From NCBI GenBank assembly GCA_021799325.1, contig JAJZAS010000068.1:1-7700 (forward strand): DNA of 7,700 bases, given 5' to 3'. Within the stretch, counting starts at the first letter, position 1. Every line of letters starts with the position of its first letter. Made by a program: the position numbers and the translations under genes. Under the pieces are notes generated by a model. That model was given only the letters and a program-made list of their open reading frames with translations, did no database searches and was not told the origin of the DNA. The DNA is from Bacillota bacterium. GTDB lineage: Bacteria; Bacillota; Bacilli; Alicyclobacillales; SLC66. Of this stretch, positions 1 through 6,010 are shown in pieces.

Positions 1-27
1 GTCGATCCGCGCATCTCTTATTCGTAA
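1..27 (+). CDS. C-terminal tail of a DppB/OppB-type ABC permease (partial, cut by window edge)
   Basis: The first 27 bases read in frame as VDPRISYS followed by TAA. The permease at the far end of this window ends in VDPRIQY, and VDPRI/LDPRI just before the stop is the usual end of DppB/OppB-type permeases. The upstream gene is therefore probably another peptide-type permease transcribed in the same direction. Its terminator follows 27 bases after the stop, much as the other permease's terminator follows its own stop. Only eight residues are visible, so the call rests on this short motif and on context; most of the gene lies outside the window. Confidence 0.6.
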   Translation, partial: VDPRISYS

Positions 28-54
28 AATAGGGTATTGCAAATTGTGATCCCT

Positions 55-90
55 CACAGCCCGGTCAAATGATGGCCGTGCTGTGTTTTT
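55..90 (+). terminator. Intrinsic terminator of the upstream operon
   Basis: CACAGC (55-60) pairs with GCTGTG (80-85). After one C/T mismatch the stem continues with CGG/CCG, a G-U pair and a C-G pair, closing a 7-base loop at 67-73. Five T residues follow directly (86-90). A stem of about 12 positions plus a T run is a typical Rho-independent terminator. It lies between the upstream permease stop and the promoter of the next operon, so the two transporter units appear to be separate transcripts. Confidence 0.8.
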
Positions 91-99
91 CTATGGATC

Positions 100-128
100 T
101 TTACATTGAAATTGACTAAGCATATAAT
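100..128 (+). promoter_or_regulatory. Sigma-A-type promoter of the oppDFACB operon
   Basis: A -35 box TTTACA (100-105) and a perfect -10 box TATAAT (123-128) are separated by exactly 17 bases. This is one mismatch from the housekeeping consensus at -35 and none at -10. Transcription would start near 135, giving a leader of about 43 bases before the TTG start of the first gene. I see no operator that I can name with confidence next to it. A nearer TTGACT at 112-117 is only 5 bases from the -10 box and cannot act as its -35. Confidence 0.75.
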
Positions 129-166
129 CTGATTGTGTTTTCAAAGTAGTAAATTATGACTATAGC

Positions 167-172
167 GGAGGG
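167..172 (+). promoter_or_regulatory. Ribosome binding site GGAGGG for ATPase D
   Basis: GGAGGG lies 5 bases before the first TTG (178) and 8 bases before a second, adjacent TTG (181). Both spacings are usable, so the start of the first gene is uncertain by one codon. No ATG or GTG offers a better placed start. Confidence 0.7.
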
Positions 173-177
173 TCTCT

Positions 178-1155
178 TTGTTGTCAGAAGTTTTGAACGT
201 TACATCGCTAAGTGTTGAATTTAATATAAATGGAGAATACTACCACGCTGTCAATGATGTGTCCTTTCATATCAATGCCGGTGAAACACTTGGTCTTGTG
301 GGAGAATCCGGATGTGGAAAGAGCGTCACGTCGCTGGCTTTGGTCCGATTACTGGCAAAATCAGCAAAAATAAATGGGAAAGCACTTTATAACGGTCGCA
401 ATTTATTGGATTTATCACTTCAAGAAATGCATCAAATTAGAGGGAATCAAATAGGCATGATCTTCCAAGAACCGATGACCTCTTTGAATCCTGTATATAA
501 AATCGGATCACAAATATCTGAAACTTTACGATTACATAATAAAATTTCAAATGACGAAGCAAATCGGCAAAGCTTAGAAATGCTGCGAAAAGTGGGAATT
601 GCACGGCCTGAGGAAATCATGGAAGAATACCCCCATCAACTGTCAGGTGGCATGAGGCAACGCGTAATGATAGCGATTGCAATGATCAATAACCCCCAGT
701 TATTGATTGCAGACGAACCTACTACTGCGCTTGATGTCACTATCCAAGCACAAATTCTTGATTTGATGAGAAACCTATCTCGCGATTTTAAAACATCGGT
801 GCTTTTGATTACTCATGATTTAGGCGTGGTAGCGGAAATGTGCGATCGCGTTGCCGTCATGTACGCAGGGCAAATCGTCGAGCAGGGGTTGATTGATGAT
901 ATCTTTTTCAATACCAACCATCCTTATACGCAAGGATTATTGAATGCTATTCCCAAGATCGATGTTCAGAATAAGGAACGACTTCAACCGATAGTGGGGA
1001 ATGTGCCTTCACTAACGAGAATGCCGAAGGGGTGTCGCTTTGCAACCCGCTGTCCACATGTAATGGACCGTTGCAAACAGGAGAGTCCACCTTTAATGGA
1101 AATAAGGGAGAATCACCAATCCCGATGCTGGCTGAATGATGCAAAGGTGGTATGA
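178..1155 (+). CDS. oppD: Peptide-family ABC importer ATPase, OppD/DppD type
   Basis: This is one of the two cytoplasmic nucleotide-binding subunits that power uptake through the permease pair encoded downstream. All ABC motifs are intact in the 325-residue product: Walker A GESGCGKS (42-49), Q-loop Gln97 in IFQEPMTSLNP, signature LSGGMRQR (155-162), Walker B LLIADEP (175-181) and switch His213. The EPMTSLNP motif and the HPYTQGLL stretch (248-255) that opens the oligo_HPY C-terminal domain are typical of OppD/DppD. Length is normal for the family. Four cysteines at 286, 292, 299 and 317 (spacing C-x5-C-x6-C-x17-C) match the motif that holds a [4Fe-4S] cluster in related transporters. Translation starts at a TTG, with a second TTG as the next codon. 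It is first in the operon; the next start is 3 bases past its stop. Substrate is not determined by this subunit; oppD is a role-level name. Confidence 0.93.
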   Translation: MLSEVLNVTSLSVEFNINGEYYHAVNDVSFHINAGETLGLVGESGCGKSVTSLALVRLLAKSAKINGKALYNGRNLLDLSLQEMHQIRGNQIGMIFQEPMTSLNPVYKIGSQISETLRLHNKISNDEANRQSLEMLRKVGIARPEEIMEEYPHQLSGGMRQRVMIAIAMINNPQLLIADEPTTALDVTIQAQILDLMRNLSRDFKTSVLLITHDLGVVAEMCDRVAVMYAGQIVEQGLIDDIFFNTNHPYTQGLLNAIPKIDVQNKERLQPIVGNVPSLTRMPKGCRFATRCPHVMDRCKQESPPLMEIRENHQSRCWLNDAKVV

Positions 1156-1158
1156 CTA

Positions 1159-2136
1159 ATGGGTGAATTATTGCTTGAAATAAAAGATCTAAAAAAGCAC
1201 TTTCTCATTCGCGGAGGATTTTTTCGAGGTGTAAGTGGCAATGTGCGAGCAGTCGATGGCATCTCGTTGCAAGTTTATGAGGGCGAAACCCTGGGGATTG
1301 TCGGTGAATCCGGCTGTGGAAAGTCCACTTTGGGACGCAGCATTTTAAGATTGCTGGAACCGACAGGTGGATCGATACGTTTCAATGGCAAAGACATCCT
1401 TAAATTATCTAAGTCTCAAATGCGCGCGATGCGAAAGGAAATGCAAATCGTATTTCAAGATCCTTATGCTTCATTGAATCCAAGATATACCATATTGCAG
1501 ACACTATCCGAACCCCTTGAAGTTCATGGACTTGCTGATGCGAATACACGTAAACAACAAGTTCATTCCATGTTGCAAAAAGTAGGGCTTGATCCTTCCT
1601 ATTCAAGTCGTTTTCCACACGAGTTTTCTGGTGGGCAAAGGCAACGCATCGGCATTGCCAGAGCGCTTATTGTCAATCCCAAGCTGGTCATTCTGGATGA
1701 GCCTGTAGCGGCGTTGGATGTTTCGATTCAATCGCAAATTATTAATCTATTGGAAGACCTGCAAAATGATTTTAATTTGACGTATATTTTCATCGCTCAT
1801 GATTTGTCGGTGGTTAAACACATCAGTGATCGTGTTTTGGTCATGTATTTAGGTCGAATGGCTGAATTGGCTTCGTCTGAAGAATTGTTTTTTAATCCTC
1901 TCCATCCTTATACACAAGCGTTGCTGTCGGCAGTGCCAATACCTAATCCCAGAATGAAAAGAGAACGCGTCATTTTGCAAGGGGATTTGCCAAGCCCGGC
2001 CAAACCCCCGTCTGGTTGTGTGTTTCATACACGTTGTCCGATTGCACAGGACATTTGCAAGCATGAAGTGCCGGTGTGGACGGAGGTAAAGCCTGAGCAT
2101 TTTGTCGCATGTCATTTCTCGTCTAACTCGATCTAA
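1159..2136 (+). CDS. oppF: Peptide-family ABC importer ATPase, OppF/DppF type
   Basis: This is the second nucleotide-binding subunit, expected to pair with the OppD-type ATPase in the cytoplasm. The 325-residue product has Walker A GESGCGKST (49-57), Q-loop Gln100 in VFQDPYASLNPR, signature FSGGQRQR (156-163), Walker B LVILDEP (176-182), D-loop ALDVS and switch His214. The phrases DPYASLNP and FSGGQRQRIGIARAL separate OppF/DppF from OppD/DppD. The C-terminal oligo_HPY region starts at HPYTQALL (249-256). Cysteines at 287, 293, 300 and 318 repeat exactly the spacing seen in OppD. AAGGTGG (1144-1150) inside the end of the previous gene lies 8 bases before the ATG, so the two ATPases are tightly coupled. 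A 136-base gap separates it from the binding-protein gene. Confidence 0.93.
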   Translation: MGELLLEIKDLKKHFLIRGGFFRGVSGNVRAVDGISLQVYEGETLGIVGESGCGKSTLGRSILRLLEPTGGSIRFNGKDILKLSKSQMRAMRKEMQIVFQDPYASLNPRYTILQTLSEPLEVHGLADANTRKQQVHSMLQKVGLDPSYSSRFPHEFSGGQRQRIGIARALIVNPKLVILDEPVAALDVSIQSQIINLLEDLQNDFNLTYIFIAHDLSVVKHISDRVLVMYLGRMAELASSEELFFNPLHPYTQALLSAVPIPNPRMKRERVILQGDLPSPAKPPSGCVFHTRCPIAQDICKHEVPVWTEVKPEHFVACHFSSNSI

Positions 2137-2147
2137 GCGTTTCATTA

Positions 2148-2233
2148 GGAAAAGATGGAGAGGGGGGATGCAAAGGAGTAAGTTGTCTGGTAAGGGTTTA
2201 GTTAGGCAAAAGGTTGATGACACCATCTTTTTC
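2148..2233 (+). promoter_or_regulatory. Long-range RNA stem in the gap between ATPase F and the binding protein
   Basis: GGAAAAGATGG (2148-2158) can pair with CCATCTTTTTC (2223-2233) over 11 consecutive positions including one G-U pair, enclosing 64 bases. The 5' arm includes the first bases of GGAG at 2157-2160, the best ribosome binding site of the small ORF in the loop, so the stem could hide it. The 3' arm is T-rich but is followed by CACGCAAAAC, so this is not a standard terminator. The role is unknown; candidates are a barrier to mRNA decay, a translational switch or chance. The rest of the 136-base gap shows no convincing promoter. Confidence 0.35.
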
Positions 2234-2254
2234 ACGCAAAACAATATTGGTTGA
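2168..2254 (+). CDS. Candidate 28-codon small ORF upstream of the binding-protein gene (doubtful)
   Basis: An ATG at 2168 opens a frame of 28 codons ending at TGA (2252-2254), 18 bases before the binding-protein start. GGAG (2157-2160) sits 7 bases before the ATG, and a second site, AAAGGAG (2172-2178), precedes an in-frame TTG at 2183. The predicted peptide is short, Lys/Arg-rich at its N-terminus (MQRSKLSGKGLVRQK) and resembles nothing I recognise. Translation through this frame would open the 11-bp stem described for the same gap. There is no coding evidence other than the ribosome binding sites, so it may be only an untranslated spacer. Confidence 0.2.
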   Translation: MQRSKLSGKGLVRQKVDDTIFFTQNNIG

Positions 2255-2272
2255 AGAAAAGGGGGAAAAATA

Positions 2273-3982
2273 ATGAAATTGAATAAGAGTATCGCGGTGG
2301 CTATTGCCATGGTGGCAGGTTCCAGCCTGCTTGTTGCACCATCCACATTTGCAGCGTCCGGTTCGACTGGTGGTACGATTGAATACGCATTGCCGCCGCA
2401 AACTAACTTGACCTGGTTCTTGCCTATTGTCAATGCGGCAAACGATAGCGTTTACAATACACAATTTGTCGATCAAATGTACAAACCACTGTTGTGGATT
2501 AACAATGATTACACCATCAACTGGAAATCCTCAGTGGCTAGCAAAGTGACCTATAACAAACAAGGAACTGTGTATCATGTATTCTTAAATAAAAAATGGA
2601 AATGGTCGAATGGTCAACCTGTCACGTCGAAAGACTTGATGTTCACATGGAACGTGGTAAAAGCGGCATCATCGTCTAAAGCACCTGCTCCCTGGCCGTT
2701 TGTCGGAGTGGGCACAGGCGACATTCCAAGTGGCATCAAGAGCGTGGTGGCCAATAACAATTATGAAGTCACCTTTACCCTGGATAAGCCGGCTAACCAA
2801 CAATGGTTCATTTACAATGGGCTTATCCAATTGACGCCAATGCCTGCTGCTTCGATGGATAAATACAGCAACATCAATCAGGAACTCAAATACTTAGGGA
2901 GCAATGCCACGAACGCCATGTTTGATAAAGTGGTGGATGGACCGTTTATCGTCAAAAGCGCTACGTCCAGTCAGTCATGGGTGCTTGTCCCGAACAAAAA
3001 CTACGCAGGACATAAGAGTACGGTCAGCAAGATCGTCTTCAACTTTGAAGCTTCCAATACAGCAGAGCTTGCTGCCATTAAAACTGGTGCGATCAATGTG
3101 GGTTACCTTGACCAATCAGAAATCGGGTCTGAGCGTTCTCTGACTTCCAGTGGAGATCAGGTGACTCCGGAATATTCGTTCGGTATCTTCTGGACAGAAA
3201 TGAACATGTGGCCAGGATCTCCGTCGAAGAGCATTTTTGATCAATTGTATGTGCGCCAGGCATTACAAATGGGACTGGATAATGCAGGGATCAGTAAAGA
3301 CATCTATAAAGGGTATGCCGTTCCTCTCATTGGGCCTATCCCGCCAGTTCCGAATACCCAATTCCTAGATCAAAAACTCGCAAAAAATCCGCCTTATCCC
3401 TTCAATATTGCGAGAGCATTAAGATTGCTGGAGTCCCATGGCTGGAAAATGGTCAACGGGGTAATGACCAAAGGCTCTCAAAAGATGCAGTTTACCATGA
3501 TGTATGTCACCGGTAGCACTTCCTCCACTGATACTGCCGAGGTCATGGCGCAGGATTGGGCGCAAATGGGCGTCAAAGTCACACTTAAAGGCGAACCATT
3601 TAGCAACTTTATTTCTGCCACGAGCAACCCGAAAGACACTTCATGGCAGCTGGCGACAGGTTCCGGCTGGGATTATAACGGCCCAGGATTCTATCCCACA
3701 GGTGGTCAGTTGTTTGCCTCCACCGCTCCATCAGGAACCGGATTCAGCAATGCTACAGAAGATAAGCTAATCAATGCCACGCACGTACCGTATGCAACGC
3801 AACAACAAACCATGCAGCATTTCTTCGCCTATGAAGATTACACTGCTAAAGTCCTGCCGTTCCTCTGGGGACAAAACGTGGCGACACTCGTGGTGACAGG
3901 ACCCACTGCCCATAATGTGTTACCATACCTCGATGCTGCGACCGCGTTCCCGCAAATGCAATATTGGACCGCGTCTAACTGA
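2273..3982 (+). CDS. Extracytoplasmic solute-binding protein, family 5 (peptide/nickel/oligosaccharide type)
   Basis: This protein captures the ligand outside the membrane and delivers it to the permeases encoded just downstream. Residues 1-27 form a signal peptide: Lys2 and Lys5, a hydrophobic core, then a likely signal peptidase I site after TFA (27). There is no lipobox, and I find no cysteine in the protein, so it is not a conventional lipoprotein. Family 5 landmarks are the KWSNGQPVTSKDL stretch (110-122), DGPF (222-225), the YVRQAL...GYAVPLIGPIPP region (326-358) and YPFNIARALRLLESHGWK (375-392). At 569 residues it is of usual length. Charged residues are scarce (about 36 Asp/Glu, 39 Lys/Arg, only four Arg), while Asn, Gln, Ser and Thr are abundant, which fits an acidic environment. 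AAAGGGGG (2258-2265) lies 7 bases before the ATG. The ligand is unknown: peptide by default, oligosaccharide possible. Confidence 0.9.
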   Translation: MKLNKSIAVAIAMVAGSSLLVAPSTFAASGSTGGTIEYALPPQTNLTWFLPIVNAANDSVYNTQFVDQMYKPLLWINNDYTINWKSSVASKVTYNKQGTVYHVFLNKKWKWSNGQPVTSKDLMFTWNVVKAASSSKAPAPWPFVGVGTGDIPSGIKSVVANNNYEVTFTLDKPANQQWFIYNGLIQLTPMPAASMDKYSNINQELKYLGSNATNAMFDKVVDGPFIVKSATSSQSWVLVPNKNYAGHKSTVSKIVFNFEASNTAELAAIKTGAINVGYLDQSEIGSERSLTSSGDQVTPEYSFGIFWTEMNMWPGSPSKSIFDQLYVRQALQMGLDNAGISKDIYKGYAVPLIGPIPPVPNTQFLDQKLAKNPPYPFNIARALRLLESHGWKMVNGVMTKGSQKMQFTMMYVTGSTSSTDTAEVMAQDWAQMGVKVTLKGEPFSNFISATSNPKDTSWQLATGSGWDYNGPGFYPTGGQLFASTAPSGTGFSNATEDKLINATHVPYATQQQTMQHFFAYEDYTAKVLPFLWGQNVATLVVTGPTAHNVLPYLDAATAFPQMQYWTASN

Positions 3983-4013
3983 TTGAAGCACCAAGGATAA
4001 TTTTGTCTTGATT

Positions 4014-4046
4014 GTTCAGGGCGCAGTAAGCAATTGCGCCCTGAAC
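4014..4046 (+). promoter_or_regulatory. Perfect 12-bp intergenic hairpin after the binding-protein gene
   Basis: GTTCAGGGCGCA (4014-4025) and TGCGCCCTGAAC (4035-4046) are perfect inverted repeats around a 9-base spacer. A G-U and a T-A pair can extend the stem to 14 pairs with a 5-base loop. No T run follows: the stem runs straight into GAAAGGAG, the ribosome binding site of the next gene, 14 bases before its ATG. A stable structure of this kind after a binding-protein gene is known in other transporter operons to protect the upstream message from 3' decay and lower expression of the membrane subunits. That function is inferred here. Confidence 0.75.
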
Positions 4047-4059
4047 GAAAGGAGAACTG

Positions 4060-4947
4060 ATGATTCAGGAGTCTTTACCACTTGATGCGTCTTTAGTGGA
4101 GACGATCAAAGACGAGCGTCCAAAGTTTATCCATCGCTTCTGGAAATCAGGCATGACGAAGTTGGGCGTCTTTTTGCTGCTCTTCCTGGTGCTGTTTTCA
4201 TACGTTGGGCCACTCATCTATCGTCACAGCGCCATTAACAGTCATCTACTGGCTACGGACGCCTCGCCATCAGCACTATTCCCACTGGGGACCGACAGTG
4301 TGGGACATAATGTGCTAGCGCAATTGATGGTGGGCGGTCAGTCCTCGCTGGAAGTCGGATTTGCGGCTGCCATCGTGGCGATGATATTTGGCACACTTTA
4401 TGGGATGATCAGCGGTATGGTTGGTGGATGGGTCGATACCATCATGATGAGATTTGTTGATGTTCTTTTATCTATCCCCTCCATATTTATCTTATTGTTT
4501 TTAAATGCGGTCTTTCAGCCGAATATTTTTCTGATGATTTTTGTGTTGGCTTCCACTGCGTGGTTGGGAGTCAGCCGCTTGGTTCGTGCGGAAGCCTTGA
4601 CGATTAAAAATCAACTCTACGTCGAAGCGGCGCACGCCATTGGTACCAGAACACTTCGAATCATGGTTCGTTACTTGTTCCCGAATATCATTGGAACTGT
4701 TCTGGTGGCGTCTACTTTTCAAGTGGCGGATGCTATTTTGTATATGGCGGGACTTAGCTTCCTCGGCTTGGGGCTTCCACCTCCGACGCCAAATTGGGGC
4801 GGCATGTTATCAGATGGAATGAATTATATGTTCCAGAATTCATGGTGGCTGATCTATCCGCCGGGTTTGTGCATTCTCATTGCGCAAGTGTCCATCAACT
4901 TAATAGGAGATGGATTACGTAACGCCATTGAAACCCGTGAACGGTAA
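4060..4947 (+). CDS. oppC: Peptide-family ABC importer permease, OppC/DppC type
   Basis: This is one of two integral membrane subunits forming the translocation channel. The 295-residue product has a cytoplasmic N-terminus and a first membrane segment near 33-52. It then has the OppC/DppC landmark FPLGTDSVGHNVL (74-86), equivalent to the family's LGTDxxGRDxL; here His replaces the usual Arg and Asn the usual Asp. The ATPase-contacting EAA loop is YVEAAHAIGTRTLRIMVRY (187-205). The conserved late motif LSFLGLGLPPPTPNWG follows at 232-247. Roughly six membrane segments are expected. Length is normal. AAAGGAG (4048-4054) lies 5 bases before the ATG, directly after the hairpin. In this operon the C permease precedes the B permease, the reverse of the usual opp/dpp order. 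Confidence 0.92.
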   Translation: MIQESLPLDASLVETIKDERPKFIHRFWKSGMTKLGVFLLLFLVLFSYVGPLIYRHSAINSHLLATDASPSALFPLGTDSVGHNVLAQLMVGGQSSLEVGFAAAIVAMIFGTLYGMISGMVGGWVDTIMMRFVDVLLSIPSIFILLFLNAVFQPNIFLMIFVLASTAWLGVSRLVRAEALTIKNQLYVEAAHAIGTRTLRIMVRYLFPNIIGTVLVASTFQVADAILYMAGLSFLGLGLPPPTPNWGGMLSDGMNYMFQNSWWLIYPPGLCILIAQVSINLIGDGLRNAIETRER

Positions 4948-4990
4948 AAGGTTAGTCAATCGTGTGTGTATGCCGTACCTTTGCAAGCTG

Positions 4991-4996
4991 AGGAGG
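4991..4996 (+). promoter_or_regulatory. Ribosome binding site AGGAGG that fixes the permease B start
   Basis: A perfect AGGAGG lies 8 bases before the ATG at 5005. A longer in-frame reading from a GTG at 4966 would place this site inside the coding region and add 13 residues (VYAVPLQAEEEPE) that are not part of the family's usual N-terminus. The ATG at 5005 is therefore preferred. Confidence 0.85.
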
Positions 4997-5004
4997 AACC
5001 AGAA

Positions 5005-5955
5005 ATGATCAAATATATAATACGAAGGATTTTGGAATCGATACCCACCGTCATTGGTGTCACGATTATTTCCTTTGTACTGATTCACATCGTACCCGGC
5101 AATCCAGTCCGCATCATGCTTGGCAATCACTACACTCCCCTCAGGGCGGCAGAATTGACAAGAACCTTAGGTTTGAATAAACCTGTCTGGGAACAGTATT
5201 TTATATGGTTGGGCAACCTGTTTCAGGGTAATTTCGGTTTTTCTTATACCTATGAAAAGCCAGTGGCTTCTCTGATGCTTCAGGCCTTGCCGCACACCAT
5301 CATCATCGTCGTAGTAGCCGTCTTATTGGCACACGTGTTTGCGGTGTTTCTGGGTTCGGTACAGGCGTATTTTGAAAACACTAAGTTTGACCAAATTGCG
5401 ACTGTGATTAACTACTTCTTTTATTCCATGCCATCGTTTTGGCTGGCTGTACTTCTGGTCATCTTTTTCTCCATCGATTTACCTTGGTTGCCATCTGGTG
5501 GGATTGTAAACACTCAACTGTCTAACCCAGGTTTTGGAGATTGGGCCAAGCACCTTGTCTTGCCTATCGCAACGTTGTTCCTTGTATCGGTAGCAGGATG
5601 GGCGAGGTATATGAGGTCTTCCATGCGGGAGGCGCTTTTACAGGATTATGTGCGTACGGCTCGTATGAAAGGTTCCCGTGAATTCCGAGTTATTTTCATT
5701 CATGCACTGCGGAACTCTATCTTACCGCTGATCACTTTGTTTGGACTTTCTCTTCCTGCGCTTCTCAGTGGGGCGTTGTTTGTGGAAGAAGTGTTCAATT
5801 ATCCAGGCATGGGTTTATTGTACTGGGATGCGGTCAACGCGCGCGACTATCCTATCATCATGGGAGTAACCGTGTTTGTTGGCCTTGTCACTGTGATTGG
5901 GAATTTGATTGCGGACATCTTGTATGGGTTGGTCGATCCGAGGATTCAGTACTAA
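5005..5955 (+). CDS. oppB: Peptide-family ABC importer permease, OppB/DppB type
   Basis: This is the second channel-forming membrane subunit, partner of the OppC-type protein. From the ATG at 5005 it has 316 residues, a normal length, and begins MIKYIIRRILESIPTVIGVT, the classic DppB/OppB start with the first membrane segment at about 9-31. PGNPV (31-35) corresponds to the family's PGDP motif with Asn for Asp, and GNFGFSYTYEKPV (75-87) to the GDxGxSxxxxxPV stretch. The EAA loop is DYVRTARMKGSREFRVIFIH (214-233). The C-terminus VDPRIQY is the typical ending and mirrors the eight residues visible at the left edge of the window. It is the last gene of the operon, 57 bases after permease C, and is followed by a terminator 22 bases past its stop. 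Confidence 0.93.
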   Translation: MIKYIIRRILESIPTVIGVTIISFVLIHIVPGNPVRIMLGNHYTPLRAAELTRTLGLNKPVWEQYFIWLGNLFQGNFGFSYTYEKPVASLMLQALPHTIIIVVVAVLLAHVFAVFLGSVQAYFENTKFDQIATVINYFFYSMPSFWLAVLLVIFFSIDLPWLPSGGIVNTQLSNPGFGDWAKHLVLPIATLFLVSVAGWARYMRSSMREALLQDYVRTARMKGSREFRVIFIHALRNSILPLITLFGLSLPALLSGALFVEEVFNYPGMGLLYWDAVNARDYPIIMGVTVFVGLVTVIGNLIADILYGLVDPRIQY

Positions 5956-5977
5956 AAACGTGGCTGTAAACAGTATC

Positions 5978-6010
5978 GGGAGGGTCATTCAACCCTCCCT
6001 TTCGTATTTT
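5978..6010 (+). terminator. Intrinsic terminator of the transporter operon, shared with convergent argS
   Basis: GGGAGGGT (5978-5985) pairs perfectly with ACCCTCCC (5992-5999) around the loop CATTCA, followed by the T-rich TTTCGTATTTT (6000-6010). It is oriented to end the + strand operon. On the minus strand the same stem follows the argS stop, but the bases beyond it (GATACTGTTT) are a weak T-tract, so it would serve argS less efficiently. The T-tract overlaps the argS stop codon. Confidence 0.8.

Noticed and set aside
45..58. TGTGA-TCCC-TCACA palindrome resembling a CRP site
   Set aside because: The spacer is 4 bases instead of the 6 expected for CRP, the apparent host is not a CRP-type organism, and TCACA is mostly the 5' arm of the terminator. 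A competing anti-terminator hairpin of 5-6 bp is possible but too weak to claim.
112..128. TTGACT followed by TATAAT as a promoter pair
   Set aside because: Only 5 bases separate them; TTTACA at 100-105 with a 17-base spacer is the fitting -35.
361..600. Low GC in part of the OppD gene (about 34% by hand count, against about 49% at 4261-4500) as a sign of horizontal transfer
   Set aside because: The conserved part of the same gene is clearly richer in GC, and the subunits match one another. The difference is within normal variation along genes.
1849..2433. 194-codon open frame on the minus strand across the end of ATPase F and the start of the binding-protein gene
   Set aside because: It is antisense to two well-supported genes, has no ribosome binding site that stands out and a product like no family. 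It is a shadow of the sense genes.
4966..5004. Upstream GTG start extending permease B by 13 residues
   Set aside because: A perfect AGGAGG sits 8 bases before the ATG at 5005, and the family's N-terminus begins there.
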